The notes: generated by a model from the sequence alone, not told the origin. 64,000 nt of DNA from Helichrysum umbraculigerum (GCA_949592205.1 CATIUR010000011.1:3286001-3350000), one strand, 5' to 3'. Shown: positions 21,479 through 33,871, numbered from the stretch's first letter. Program-made: numbers and translations.

Positions 21479-24207
21479 GAATACGTCAAGCCGGAGATTC
21501 GTGATCTCTTTGGCTTTATTGTTGATCCCTTGTATGTGACGCCTCCGAATCATGGTTGGCAGGATGTTGATGCTGCTGCTGGACAAATTCCTGAGCCTCT
21601 AGCTAATGTGGTTCATCCTGAAGATCCACAAGAGCTTCTTGATGAGGTTTTGGAACAAGCTGGTCAGGTGGGACAGCAAGTGAATCCAGAAGTTGCTGCA
21701 CATGTGGTGCAAGAGGTGCTACTTTAGCATGATGATGCTACTGATCCTGTGTTACGGGCAATTGAGGATTATGTTGCACCTTCCGAGGTACAATTTCAAT
21801 TATATAATTATATAGATACTTAGTTGATAGATTATTATTATTAATCATAAATGCATAGTATTATTATATAGTGATAATGATATAGATATTTAGTTGATTA
21901 GGTTTTATGTCTGATCTTGAAATATAAATATAATTATATACAGGAAACTGAGGCTGTGAACCCAGAGGTCGCAAGACCAGAGGGTGAGCAGAGACAGAGA
22001 GATAGATATGAGGTTTTACCTACTCGGGTATCACAAATTTTTAATCTTAAATATATGTAGAACTTGTATGATAGAGCTTTACGCTAATCATAAAAAAATA
22101 ATATATATAAATTTAGGATCCTGTGTTGGTCCATCTGGAGGTCGTGATGGTGAAATGGCTTCAGATAATGATTCTGATTCCAGTGATACTGTGGATGATA
22201 TGGATCGTCCAGTTGGTCCTATCACATGTATTCCTGCTGGGATGATACAGATCGGATCTAAGATTGTTTTTGATCCTGCTTTGAAGCTGAAGCGTAAAGT
22301 CGATGATTCTGATCCAGATTTTACTATTCATGACTTGGACGCTGATGAGGCTGATACCCCACTTATTTTCAGCGTAGAAAACGTATTAGGAGGTTAACAC
22401 CTCAGCTTACTATTGGTTATGGTACGTTTTTTTATATATACAGTTAGATAATCTTAACTTGTTATTTATCAGGAGTTAAACTAAGACAGTTAATTCTGTG
22501 ACAGTTGCTCGAGATACACCGCAGGTAGAGGCGGTATCACAGGTTGGGACTGAACCAATATCTGTACCTCCTGAGGTAAGAGATATAAGTTTAGTTATTG
22601 CTAGTGATATTAAATAGATTATAGATTGAGACAGAGTAATCTGTAACAATTATTAATATAATTTTATCTAATTAATAGGAGTTGATGGTAGCGGCTATTG
22701 TTCGTCCGGAGACTTATCCGACTACAAAGCTTAGCAGAGCTGCGACGAAGGTCGTAAAAGACTTAGCTACTGCTGATGTTCATATTGTCACACCTGCTGC
22801 TCAACAACCGACTGCTACTACACCTGTTACTCAGTTGACTGATGCTGAAAGGATTACATCCTTAGAGTCAAGAGTTACGGAGTTATCTTCTGAAGTTTTG
22901 AGTCTCTCACAGCAATTGGTTACTTAAGGAAAAACTCAAACGTTGTTGTTGAAATCCAACACAACTTTGATTGCTGCTGATGCTGAGAATAAGAGAGAGA
23001 TTCAGAGACTTGATCGTCTAGTTGCTGATCTGCGGAAGGACAAGACATCTCAAGGGGGAGTGGTTATACTGGAATTAGATGAGTCCTGCAGAGATGATGA
23101 GCTAGCGAAGAAGAGAAGAGAAGATGATACAGACGATGATCCCACAGCTCAGAAGGATAGTGAGCTGGCTGGTCCTTCAATGACAAGTCAGCAGGCTACA
23201 CTTCAGGGGGAGTCTGGGGATGCTGGAGCTAGTGGTTCAGGTGAAGGTACGAGTGCAGATAAGACGGTACCGGTTGATACAGAAGTTGGTAAGATAGCTT
23301 AGTATTAGCTTAGTATTGTAATATTTGTAATAATTTGTACTGAACAAGTATAAACTTAATATTATTTGGAAATATTCGGCTTAAGATTATTATTTAAAGT
23401 AAAATATGTTAAATAATTTAAGTTTATATATAATTTAATATATGTTAAGTAAAATAGTGATCGAAAGTCTTCCGACTCATTGAGTAGTCGAGCGGCGTGT
23501 TCCGATTAATTTCGACGGTCAAAATTTTTAGTAACATATGCATTTTAGACTTGAGAGTTTTTATAACTGACAAGTTAAAGATGTGATAATTTAACTAGGT
23601 AAATGATATATAATTTAAAGATATAATTGATAGTTAAGTTTTGTTTATATAACAGTTCAATTAAGTCTTGGAAATTATATAAGTTAATTAATTGTAAACT
23701 TGAATGTTTGGTGACAATTTTATTCACAGTACATTAGAGTTTAAATTTAATTAATATTTACTAAGTGTTTTTGATATAAGACTTTAGAAATCTTAGTTTG
23801 ATTCAGGGTAATCAATAAAAGATTTAAAAGTTATATAATGCGTTTATATTATGGATTAATTACACAAAAGGATTAATAAAGGAGTTCTTAGTTTGATTCA
23901 GGGAAATCAATGAAGAATTTAGATTGTTAATATATTTGTGTTTGTGTTTTTCTAGGATTGAAAATGCTTGATCTATCAGATTCAGAAGATGATTTTCTGG
24001 ATGAGATAGATGAAGAGATAGATTTTGATCTTGAAGAGGGAGAGTTCCAACCACCTACTGATTGGACTGCTGTTCCTGAGATTGCGCAAGACATTGGTGT
24101 AGATCCAGATGAGAATGTTGATGAACACCATGTGAGCCCATCTAGGACAGAGTTTGTTATTGAGAATGATGAAGGTCTAACAGTTGTTGATATTGATGAG
24201 GATATTG
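21479..24207 (+). pseudogene. Outer ORF3, segment 2, with introns
   Basis: Resumes the N-terminal domain ('IRDLFGFIVDP') and runs into an acidic, Pro/Glu-rich linker and a coiled coil ('LESRVTELSSEVLSLSQQLV', 22,850 region). The coding stretches are broken by AT-rich segments with GT..AG ends: 21788-21943 (GAG|GTACAA..ATACAG), 21984-22116 (G|GTGAGC..TTTAG), 22393-22489 (ends ambiguous), 22576-22678 (GAG|GTAAGA..AATAG) and 23289-23955 (G|GTAAGA..TTCTAG). Splicing them keeps one frame apart from stops TAG 21725 and TAA 22925. The ORF3 copies in A and C lack these introns. Cut by G2 after the TATTG at 24203-24207. Confidence 0.65.
23289..23955 (+). other. Putative 667-bp intron in outer ORF3
   Basis: Donor G|GTAAGA and acceptor TTTTTCTAG bound a very AT-rich, stop-filled stretch. 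Joining the flanks continues one frame from the coiled-coil exon into an acidic exon. This is the longest stretch in segment 2 without coding potential. Confidence 0.55.
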
Positions 24208-26125
24208 TGTCGCACCCCCAAAACACGTGGCAGCGGAAACATGAGGTGTCACGGGGGCGCCGACCAAATCAAATATCACAACACAAAGATTAAAGCAAAC
24301 GACCTCTATATGAGACGTTTGAAAATATTACATTACCATAATTTAAATGTTTACAAAATATCTGAAGTTCGCATAAACCGTTAAGAGATTTCTAATACAT
24401 TACTGATTATACAAAATGCAATCTAATCTCTTGATGTTTGAAAACAATGCGACTCGAGCTAAGCTTTCCATAAGCTTCCTACTGCGGCGGGTTACCTGAG
24501 AAATACATACTAAAAGGTCAACATAAAGTTGGTGAGTTCATAGGTTTGTAAACAATCGTTTAGTTATGATCCACAAGATTTCAAGTTGTATCATTCAAAA
24601 ATGACAGTTAAAAGTATCGTTATTCAACGATAAATAAAAGTATTGCATAATGCAATATAAGTATACCATTTACATGAGTCTCATAGTCAAGCTTAACGTT
24701 GTTTGCCTCCGGTAAGTGTACTAATCCGATACACTTCTAAATCACAAGTAATACTGCGCCCGTGGGTTGGCTAGAGCGACTAGCCCGGACGAGGTTTGTC
24801 AAACCCTGATAGATCTATCCAATAATACTCACGCACATATTTTAATGACTATGATGGGTAGAGGACTTTAGTGGATTATTCAGGTCTCATGCAATCCGTA
24901 CGAAAAATGTTTCAAGTTACTTGTGATCATATAAGCAGTTGTATAAAACAGTTGTATGTATTCTCACCCCAGTTGAAAAACAGTAAAAAGGGGCTATGAA
25001 ACTCACCAGAGTTAAGCAGGTAGCAAGCAATAATCAAATAGCAAGCAAAGTCCAAAGCGCAACCTTCTAACGTCAAAGAATGATGATGAAGATGATGGAA
25101 GTAGGAAGGGGGTGAAGATGAACTTGCTTCCTTCCTCTTAGTTCTCCTTGTTAGATGATGATGATGATTTATGGTGGAATGTGGTGTTCTTGGCTGAGTT
25201 TTTGCTCAGATTTTTGGAGAGAGTTTTAGGTTAGTGAGAGATGAAGAAAAGATGGAGTATATGGTTTGAATGTGTAAGTAGTGCATGAGATATGTGTGGC
25301 TAGTCAAAAGAATCTCATGATTGAAATTTGCATGAGATTTAAGTGGAGAGGGGAAGGGGTGGCCGGCCCCATGGTGGCTCCACCAAGGGTGTTTTGGTCA
25401 TTTCCATTCCTTGCTTAATTTGTTGCGTTTTTCGTTCGTTTGCTCGGTTGTTTAGACGTTTATTCGTACGTTAAATGTTTAGTTGACGTTTTTATTTAAC
25501 GATTTCAGTTTCGATATTTCTACTTGAAATATTTAATATAGTACTTGGGAACACTTATAAAAATGTTTCGTTAAATTATTGGCCTCGATTTGCGTGCACG
25601 TTCTACGGAGGTTAAATCGCGTAACGTTATTTTGAGTCGTTTAGATTAACGATATAATTTGGATAAATTTCCATTGAAGTATTATTTAAAATACTTAATT
25701 TAGGTTGTCAATTTAATTATTGACGTTCGTTTGGTTGTCGAAATAAATTCGCGCGTTATCGTTGCGTTTGAGACGTTTTAACCGAAACGTCTAGGTTTTT
25801 CGTGTATTATTTTAACAAAATAATAAATAATGATAAATAACTTCTAAAAATAGATTAAAGTTATTTAGAGAAATGTTTTCACCAACGTCGTATTTATACT
25901 GCGTCGGACTCCGTCCGGTTGTTATGCACAATTTTACCAAATTGCGTAAGCGTAATTACAACTAATTACGTAAGCGTAATATATATCAATTACGGAAGTG
26001 TATATTCACATAAATATACAAATAGTTACAAGTAATTACAAGTATTTAGCCTAATATTAAACTAAACACACGTAATTAGGGTTTCAAGTAGGATTATCAG
26101 TAACCCTAAATCGTCGGGTGTCACA
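24208..26125 (-). repeat. G2 3' LTR (1,918 bp)
   Basis: On the + strand it begins TGTCGCACCCCC and ends GGGTGTCACA. It carries 2 bp absent from the other LTR near 25795. No tandem palindrome cluster like that of G1 was noticed. Confidence 0.95.
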
Positions 26126-26136
26126 TTCTCCCCCTG
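26126..26136 (-). other. G2 polypurine tract
   Basis: Read on the minus strand, CAGGGGGAGAA abuts the 3' LTR. It lies just after the gag-pol stop. Confidence 0.85.
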
Positions 26137-26158
26137 TTAAGAGAATTTCGTCCCGAAA

Positions 26159-29100
26159 TTAGTTTGTTGCCGCAGTCTGTGGGGTATCTAAGAATAGATG
26201 TGGGTGTTTCAGTCGCAATTGGTCTTCCCGTTCCCAGGTGAATTCAGGACCGCGCCTAGAATTCCACCGGACTTTAACGATGGGAATACGACTCTGTTTC
26301 AATCGTTTGACCTCACGGTCCATGATTTCTATCGGTTCCTCTACAAAGTGGAGTTTATCGTCGATATGGATTTCGTCGAGAGGAATAACAAGTGTCTCAT
26401 CAGACAGACATTTCTTCAGGTTAGAAATGTGAAAAGTGTTGTGCACGCTACTGAGTTGTGGTGGTAGCTGCAGTCGATATGCCACCGGACCAATTCTTTC
26501 AAGAATTTCAAAAGGTCCGATGTACCTAGGGTTTAGTTTGCCGCGTTTACCAAAACGAATGACACCTTTCCAAGGTGATACTTTCAAGAGTACTCGGTCC
26601 CCAACCTGGAACTCGAGTGGTTTGCGTCTTACGTCAGCGTAACTCTTCTGACGATCACGTGCGGCTTTCAGCCGGTTTTGAATGGTCACGATTTTCTCGG
26701 TCGTTTCATGGATGATTTCAGGACCAGTGAGTTGGCTATCGCCGATTTCGGTCCAACAAATGGGTGATCGGCACTTTCTACCATAAAGTGCCTCGAAGGG
26801 TGCAGCACCAATGCTGGTGTGGTAACTGTTGTTGTAGGAGAACTCACACAGAGGTAGGTGGTTTTCCCAGGTGTTTCCGAAGTCGATTACACATGCTCGA
26901 AGCATATCTTCAAGAGTTTGAATGGTCCGTTCACTTTGACCATCGGTTTGTGGGTGATAAGCAGTACTCAAATCAAGACGAGTACCGAGAGCTTTATGAA
27001 GCGTTTGCCAAAATCGAGAGGTGAAGCGGCTATCTCTATCGGAGATGATCGAAATGGGTATACCGTGTCGTGCTACAACCTCTTTGATGTAGATGCGAGC
27101 CAAGCGCTCCATCTTGTCGTTTTCTTTGATAGCTAGGAAATGGGCGGATTTTGTGAGACGATCTACGATCACCCAAATGGTATCGCAACCGCTCGGTGTT
27201 TTTGGTAGCTTGTTGATGAAGTCCATGGTTATGTTTTCCCATTTCCATTGAGGTATCTCGGGTTGTTGAAGTAACCCAGAAGGTTTCTGGTATTCGGCCT
27301 TGACCTTGGCACAGGTTAGACACTTACTAACATACGTGGCTATGTCAGCTTTCATGTTGGGCCACCAATACCGTTGTTTGATGTCATGATACATCTTGTC
27401 AGAACCAGGATGTATGGAGTATCGGGATTTGTGAGCTTCATCCATGACCAAATCTCGTAGGTTCCCAAAGTTAGGTAACCAGATTCGGTTAGAGAAGTGT
27501 CTGGTTCCGTCGGGTTTGATTTCAAATTGTTTTTCCATGCCTCGCAAGGCCTCATTTTTGATGTTTTTCTCATTGAGTGCTTCGAGTTGAGTGGAATGAA
27601 TTTGAGAAATAAGATCGTTGTGGATGGTTAAACCAAGTGCTCGAACTCGAAGGGGTTTCACTCGTTCTTTTCGGCTTAGGGCATCGGCAACAACGTTAGC
27701 CTTACCCGGGTGGTATCGGATTTCGCAGTCGTAGTCGCTAAGTAACTCGACCCAACGACGTTGTCTCATGTTTAGGTCCTTCTGATCAAAGATATGTTGA
27801 AGGCTTTTGTGGTCAGTGAAGATAGTACACTTGGTACCATATAGGTAGTGTCTCCAAATTTTGAGCGCAAAAACAACGGCTCCTAGTTCGAGGTCATGAG
27901 TGGTGTAGTTCTTTTCGTGGATTTTCAGTTGCCGGGAGGCGTAAGCGATGACCTTATCACGTTGCATTAACACACAACCTAGTCCTTGATGTGAGGCGTC
28001 GCAGTAAACTACGAAATCATCGGTGCCTTCGGGTAAGGATAGGATTGGTGCACTGCAGAGTTTCTGTTTAAGGAGTTGAAAAGCCGACTCCTGTTTGTCG
28101 GTCCAGTCGAATTTCTTATCTTTCTGAGTCAAGGAGGTTAATGGTTGAGCAATTCGGGAAAAATTCTCGATGAATCGCCGGTAATACCCAGCGAGACCTA
28201 AAAATTGTCGGACCTCGGTTGGAGTAGTTGGTGCTTTCCAGCACTTGATGGCCTCGATTTTTGCTGGATCAACACGTATCCCTTGGCTGTCAACGACATG
28301 CCCTAGGAACTGTACTGTTCGCATCCAGAACTCACACTTGGAGTACTTGCCGTATAGCTCCTCGTGTTTGAGTAATTCCAAGATAGTTTTCAGGTGTTGG
28401 CCATGTTCTGTTTCGTTGCGAGAGTAGATTAGAATGTCGTCAATGAAGACGATGGCAAACTTATCCAGGTATTTTTTGCACACCCGATTCATAAGATCCA
28501 TGAATACAGCCGGTGCGTTGGTTAAACCAAAAGGCATCACTTGGAATTCGTAATGCCCGTAGCGGGTTCGGAATGCGGTTTTCGGGATGTCGGCGTCTCG
28601 AACGCGAAGTTGGTGATAACCAGACCGAAGGTCGATCTTTGAGTAAAAGCTCGAACCTTGAAGTTGGTCAAATAAGTCATCGATTCTAGGAAGTGGGTAT
28701 CGGTTTTTGATAGTAAGTTTGTTCAGTTCACGGTAATCGATACACATTCTGAAGGATCCGTCCTTCTTTTTAACGAAAAGGACCGGAGCTCCCCAAGGTG
28801 AGGAACTTGGTCGAATGAATCCCTTGTCCAGGAGTTCCTGCAATTGGGTAGACAACTCCTGCAACTCGGATGGGGCTAATCTGTATGGGGCTCGTGCCAC
28901 GGGTGCAGCACCGGGCACAAGGTCAATTTGGAATTCGACTTGTCTAGGCGGGGGAAGGCCTGGCAAGTCTTCGGGAAAGATTTCAGGAAAGTCTCGTACA
29001 ATGGGTACATCTTCAAGTCGCTTTTCAGCCGACTTCTTTTCGGTTACATGAGCAAGGATTGCCGGGTACCCTTTCCTCAGGTACTTTTGGGTTTTCATAC

Positions 29101-30610
29101 ACGAGATGATGTTTAAGTTTCGCCTACCAGTCTCCCCCTGTATGATCAAGGTTCCACCGGTAGCGAGAGGTATACGCACAATCTTTTCAAAACAGACAAT
29201 TTCAGCATGATGCTTGGACAACCAGTCCATGCCTACGATGACATCGAAGCTCCCAATTTCAACAGGGATGAGGTTTATGGGGAAAATTTCGTTGGCTAGG
29301 TTTAGAGTGCAATTAGGTATCACACTATCGGCCTCTATCAGTTTGCCATTTGCTAATTCTACTGTGAACTTAGCATCTAAGGCAGTGGGAGTAATGTTGA
29401 GTAACGGACAAAACTCATCAGATATGAAACTTCTATCAGCACCAGTATCGAATAAAACTGAAACGGTTAGATCGTTGAGGAGAAACATACCCGTAACAAC
29501 GTTGGGATCTTGACGGGCCTCTCCAGCATTGAGTACAAAAGCTCGACCGCGAGGGTTGTTGTTGTTATTGTTGTTCCTGTTGGCGTTGTTGTTGTTGCGT
29601 TTCGGGCAGTTGTTTCTGAAATGTCTGGTGTCACCGCACTCAAAACAGGCTTTTGGTGCGTTGGGGTTGGTATTTGGGTTGGGGGTTCTGCAATCTTTAG
29701 CTAGATGTCCCTGCCGTTTGCACTTGGTACAGGTACAGGGGCCTTCGTGGTGTAGAGTACACTTGGAACAGTAAGGTTTGTTCCCAACGTACCCTTTCTT
29801 GTCCCCCGACCCTGAACCAGAGGTGTAGGCCTTAACAGACTCGGCCCTCTTGGTTTGCTGTTGCTGCTGATTGTTGTTATTTCCGGACCATTTTCTTTTG
29901 TTATCCCCTGTGGTTTTCACTGTGGGTGTCCCACGGCGGACAATTTGAGCCATAAGCTCGTGTGCCATGCGGACGGCACTTTGGATGGTCCCGGGTTTGG
30001 AAGAGATGACATTGCCTTGGATGGAATCAGGTAGCCCCCAAATGTATCTTTCGACACGTTTGGATTCAGGGTCCACCATGGATGGACAAAGGAGAGCAAG
30101 CTGGTGAAATCTGGTTGTGTAGCTGGTAATGTCGTTTCCTTGAACTGCGAGGTTCCAGAATTCGTGTTCGAGCTGTTGGAGTTGCTCGCGGGGACAATAT
30201 TCTTCCCTCAGCAAGTTCTTGAGTTCGTCCCAAGATATTTGATAGGCAGCATCAATACCCTGGGTTTGGGCGTATGTGTTCCAGAAAGTGAGTGCACCCT
30301 CAGCTAGAGTGTAGGTAGAGAATTTGACTTTGTTCTCTTCTTGACAGTTACTTATTCGGAAGACTGACTCCATTTTCTCAATCCATCGCATAAGACCGAC
30401 GGCTCCTTCAGTTCCTTTGAAATGGAGAGGTTTACAATTCATGAAATCTTTGTGGGTGCAGGGCTTTGGCACAGGTGGGTTGTTGCCTGCCCCTCCAGGG
30501 TTTCCTTGGTTTGGATTGGGATTGTTCCTGGCAGCTTCTAGGGCTGCTTGGACCCTTTGATTGACGAGTCTTTCGATATCAGCGGAGCTCATTTGACGTT
30601 TTGGTGCCAT
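26159..30610 (-). CDS. gag-pol: G2 gag-pol polyprotein (1483 aa)
   Basis: The frame is open beyond the start, but the ATG at 30610 gives 'MAPKRQMSSADIERL', the form expected for this family and parallel to the G1 start, so I use it. Order: Gag; zinc knuckles near residues 280-330 (CTKCKRQGHLAKDC, CFECGDTRHFRNNC); protease DTGAD near 386; reverse transcriptase FIDD near 720; RNase H; integrase with HHCC and DDE residues from about 1126; chromodomain-like tail 'VKVRWNSRRGPEFTWE'. There is no internal stop. It is similar to G1 through RT and integrase but diverged in Gag and the C-terminus. A candidate autonomous element. Confidence 0.95.
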   Translation of the reverse strand: MAPKRQMSSADIERLVNQRVQAALEAARNNPNPNQGNPGGAGNNPPVPKPCTHKDFMNCKPLHFKGTEGAVGLMRWIEKMESVFRISNCQEENKVKFSTYTLAEGALTFWNTYAQTQGIDAAYQISWDELKNLLREEYCPREQLQQLEHEFWNLAVQGNDITSYTTRFHQLALLCPSMVDPESKRVERYIWGLPDSIQGNVISSKPGTIQSAVRMAHELMAQIVRRGTPTVKTTGDNKRKWSGNNNNQQQQQTKRAESVKAYTSGSGSGDKKGYVGNKPYCSKCTLHHEGPCTCTKCKRQGHLAKDCRTPNPNTNPNAPKACFECGDTRHFRNNCPKRNNNNANRNNNNNNNPRGRAFVLNAGEARQDPNVVTGMFLLNDLTVSVLFDTGADRSFISDEFCPLLNITPTALDAKFTVELANGKLIEADSVIPNCTLNLANEIFPINLIPVEIGSFDVIVGMDWLSKHHAEIVCFEKIVRIPLATGGTLIIQGETGRRNLNIISCMKTQKYLRKGYPAILAHVTEKKSAEKRLEDVPIVRDFPEIFPEDLPGLPPPRQVEFQIDLVPGAAPVARAPYRLAPSELQELSTQLQELLDKGFIRPSSSPWGAPVLFVKKKDGSFRMCIDYRELNKLTIKNRYPLPRIDDLFDQLQGSSFYSKIDLRSGYHQLRVRDADIPKTAFRTRYGHYEFQVMPFGLTNAPAVFMDLMNRVCKKYLDKFAIVFIDDILIYSRNETEHGQHLKTILELLKHEELYGKYSKCEFWMRTVQFLGHVVDSQGIRVDPAKIEAIKCWKAPTTPTEVRQFLGLAGYYRRFIENFSRIAQPLTSLTQKDKKFDWTDKQESAFQLLKQKLCSAPILSLPEGTDDFVVYCDASHQGLGCVLMQRDKVIAYASRQLKIHEKNYTTHDLELGAVVFALKIWRHYLYGTKCTIFTDHKSLQHIFDQKDLNMRQRRWVELLSDYDCEIRYHPGKANVVADALSRKERVKPLRVRALGLTIHNDLISQIHSTQLEALNEKNIKNEALRGMEKQFEIKPDGTRHFSNRIWLPNFGNLRDLVMDEAHKSRYSIHPGSDKMYHDIKQRYWWPNMKADIATYVSKCLTCAKVKAEYQKPSGLLQQPEIPQWKWENITMDFINKLPKTPSGCDTIWVIVDRLTKSAHFLAIKENDKMERLARIYIKEVVARHGIPISIISDRDSRFTSRFWQTLHKALGTRLDLSTAYHPQTDGQSERTIQTLEDMLRACVIDFGNTWENHLPLCEFSYNNSYHTSIGAAPFEALYGRKCRSPICWTEIGDSQLTGPEIIHETTEKIVTIQNRLKAARDRQKSYADVRRKPLEFQVGDRVLLKVSPWKGVIRFGKRGKLNPRYIGPFEILERIGPVAYRLQLPPQLSSVHNTFHISNLKKCLSDETLVIPLDEIHIDDKLHFVEEPIEIMDREVKRLKQSRIPIVKVRWNSRRGPEFTWEREDQLRLKHPHLFLDTPQTAATN

Positions 30611-30914
30611 GATTCTAAAAGAAAGAAAATAAGAGGCACATAAGATTTCAGTGAGTAGGATCTTAAAGTCTTTGCAGGTGTACACAAGAAGGTAAAACAA
30701 GTATGTACAGCAAGATATTCAATAACACAAGGAAGCAGATTTCATGACCATACAAAGGCGCGAGTTCAAATGATTACAATACTTGAGAGTTCACAAAACA
30801 TGCCGGGCAGTGCTACACCCGGTCTTAGTTCAAGAGTTTACAAAAGACAACATAAGATAGATTAGTCGGGCATATCCCGCCTCGATAGGTTACAAGATAA
30901 AGATCAAACTAGTT

Positions 30915-31634
30915 CTAACGCAAGTTTATTCGTTCCATTAGTGTGACAAGTCGGTCCACGTTTCTTGCAAGTCTGCCAGCTTGTCGGGCGTTATCCTCAG
31001 CCAAGGTTAATCGTTGTTCTAGTACTCGGGTGTACTCTTCTGCTTCTCGTGAACGTTGTTCACATCCTTCTAACCTTGCTTGAAGAAGGTCGACCGCGCC
31101 TCTATCGTCAATGACGTGTTGGTGCATCATTTCTAGAGTATTTGTCATGTTTTCTTGGTCTTGAAACAGTTGTGCAATGCGGTCATGTGATTGGCGCAGC
31201 CAGTACATTTGCACTATGTGTTGCTCTCGTTCCAGGCTTTCAAGTCTTGTCTCGTGGCGGTGAAGTCTGGCGGTTAATACGGGTACGGTGTGGTGTGTTG
31301 GTTCTTGGGTATAGGGAGAGATGTCCATGGGGTCATCGAAAACCTCCATGTTTTCCTCAGATCTCCAAGTATTGAGAGTTGTGGGTAGCCAGTCCCATCT
31401 ACGGGGGTATGCGGAATGGTGTGTGGTATTATCGATGGAGTTTGAGTAAGGGTTGGCTCGAGATGATCTGGTACTCCTTGGGCGAGTACGTAACACTCGG
31501 GCTTCGCCAGTGATGTAGTAAAGTCGTTCAGGAGAGTTTGGTGTTGAAGACATAGTAACGATTCCTTCAGTAGCGGTTCGTGTTTGGGCTTCGTTCTCAG
31601 AGTTGGGAGACGTAGCGGTGGGAGTGGTTGCCAT
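30915..31634 (-). CDS. G2 pre-gag coiled-coil ORF (239 aa)
   Basis: ATG at 31634 ('MATTPTATSPNSE'), ending 304 bp before the gag start. A Ser/Thr/Arg-rich N-terminal half is followed by a helical half. The last 50 residues match the G1 protein closely ('EQRSREAEEYTR', 'LTLAEDNARQA', 'VDRLVTLMERINLR') while the N-terminal half is longer and barely alignable. Same strand and order as in G1. No known domain recognised. Such a pattern, with a fixed C-terminus and free N-terminus, suggests selection on the coiled-coil end. Confidence 0.75.
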   Translation of the reverse strand: MATTPTATSPNSENEAQTRTATEGIVTMSSTPNSPERLYYITGEARVLRTRPRSTRSSRANPYSNSIDNTTHHSAYPRRWDWLPTTLNTWRSEENMEVFDDPMDISPYTQEPTHHTVPVLTARLHRHETRLESLEREQHIVQMYWLRQSHDRIAQLFQDQENMTNTLEMMHQHVIDDRGAVDLLQARLEGCEQRSREAEEYTRVLEQRLTLAEDNARQAGRLARNVDRLVTLMERINLR

Positions 31635-31939
31635 TTTCTGTGGCAAGGAGTTTTAGTATACGTAAGGTTAAGGTTATATATAAATACAATAACCTAGCAC
31701 ATAAGCACGTATAAGGTTGGTCCCGTTCTATCCTCGGTCAAAGCCTTCTAATGCATTCCCATCCATCATAACCATTTCAGGTCTTGCATCGATTCTTGTT
31801 TAATTGTACATAGTTGATCAAGCTATGTTAAATTAAATTCAAATGATGCAATTGCTGAACCAGTCATAACAAATGAGGAATACTAACCTAACGGTTATAG
31901 TCTAGGTCACTAATGCAATCCTAGTTCGCTATAACCTTA

Positions 31940-31952
31940 GGCTCTGATACCA
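31940..31952 (-). other. G2 primer binding site
   Basis: The minus strand reads TGGTATCAGAGCC, 3 bp from the 5' LTR; complementary to tRNA-Met, as in G1. Confidence 0.9.
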
Positions 31953-31955
31953 ATC

Positions 31956-33871
31956 TGTCGCACCCCCAAAACACGTGGCAGCGGAAACATGAGGTGTCAC
32001 GGGGGCGCCGACCAAATCAAATATCACAACACAAAGATTAAAGCAAACGACCTCTATATGAGACGTTTGAAAATATTACATTACCATAATTTAAATGTTT
32101 ACAAAATATCTGAAGTTCGCATAAACCGTTAAGAGATTTCTAATACATTACTGATTATACAAAATGCAATCTAATCTCTTGATGTTTGAAAACAATGCGA
32201 CTCGAGCTAAGCTTTCCATAAGCTTCCTACTGCGGCGGGTTACCTGAGAAATACATACTAAAAGGTCAACATAAAGTTGGTGAGTTCATAGGTTTGTAAA
32301 CAATCGTTTAGTTATGATCCACAAGATTTCAAGTTGTATCATTCAAAAATGACAGTTAAAAGTATCGTTATTCAACGATAAATAAAAGTATTGCATAATG
32401 CAATATAAGTATACCATTTACATGAGTCTCATAGTCAAGCTTAACGTTGTTTGCCTCCGGTAAGTGTACTAATCCGATACACTTCTAAATCACAAGTAAT
32501 ACTGCGCCCGTGGGTTGGCTAGAGCGACTAGCCCGGACGAGGTTTGTCAAACCCTGATAGATCTATCCAATAATACTCACGCACATATTTTAATGACTAT
32601 GATGGGTAGAGGACTTTAGTGGATTATTCAGGTCTCATGCAATCCGTACGAAAAATGTTTCAAGTTACTTGTGATCATATAAGCAGTTGTATAAAACAGT
32701 TGTATGTATTCTCACCCCAGTTGAAAAACAGTAAAAAGGGGCTATGAAACTCACCAGAGTTAAGCAGGTAGCAAGCAATAATCAAATAGCAAGCAAAGTC
32801 CAAAGCGCAACCTTCTAACGTCAAAGAATGATGATGAAGATGATGGAAGTAGGAAGGGGGTGAAGATGAACTTGCTTCCTTCCTCTTAGTTCTCCTTGTT
32901 AGATGATGATGATGATTTATGGTGGAATGTGGTGTTCTTGGCTGAGTTTTTGCTCAGATTTTTGGAGAGAGTTTTAGGTTAGTGAGAGATGAAGAAAAGA
33001 TGGAGTATATGGTTTGAATGTGTAAGTAGTGCATGAGATATGTGTGGCTAGTCAAAAGAATCTCATGATTGAAATTTGCATGAGATTTAAGTGGAGAGGG
33101 GAAGGGGTGGCCGGCCCCATGGTGGCTCCACCAAGGGTGTTTTGGTCATTTCCATTCCTTGCTTAATTTGTTGCGTTTTTCGTTCGTTTGCTCGGTTGTT
33201 TAGACGTTTATTCGTACGTTAAATGTTTAGTTGACGTTTTTATTTAACGATTTCAGTTTCGATATTTCTACTTGAAATATTTAATATAGTACTTGGGAAC
33301 ACTTATAAAAATGTTTCGTTAAATTATTGGCCTCGATTTGCGTGCACGTTCTACGGAGGTTAAATCGCGTAACGTTATTTTGAGTCGTTTAGATTAACGA
33401 TATAATTTGGATAAATTTCCATTGAAGTATTATTTAAAATACTTAATTTAGGTTGTCAATTTAATTATTGACGTTCGTTTGGTTGTCGAAATAAATTCGC
33501 GCGTTATCGTTGCGTTTGAGACGTTTTAACCGAAACGTCGGTTTTTCGTGTATTATTTTAACAAAATAATAAATAATGATAAATAACTTCTAAAAATAGA
33601 TTAAAGTTATTTAGAGAAATGTTTTCACCAACGTCGTATTTATACTGCGTCGGACTCCGTCCGGTTGTTATGCACAATTTTACCAAATTGCGTAAGCGTA
33701 ATTACAACTAATTACGTAAGCGTAATATATATCAATTACGGAAGTGTATATTCACATAAATATACAAATAGTTACAAGTAATTACAAGTATTTAGCCTAA
33801 TATTAAACTAAACACACGTAATTAGGGTTTCAAGTAGGATTATCAGTAACCCTAAATCGTCGGGTGTCACA
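31956..33871 (-). repeat. G2 5' LTR (1,916 bp)
   Basis: Matches the other LTR apart from a 2-bp deletion near 33540. Upstream of the element in its own reading direction. Followed on the + strand by the TATTG duplication. Confidence 0.95.

Larger units (their letters stand above)
24208..33871 (-). mobile_element. G2: complete Ty3/gypsy chromovirus-type element
   Basis: A 9,664-bp element on the minus strand. The LTRs are 1,918 and 1,916 bp; the only difference I saw is a 2-bp indel. Target duplication TATTG is at 24203-24207 and 33872-33876. It has the same layout as G1 (pre-gag coiled-coil ORF, single gag-pol frame) but an unrelated LTR sequence and clearly diverged coding sequence, so it is a separate family. 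The insertion is recent and looks intact. Confidence 0.95.
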
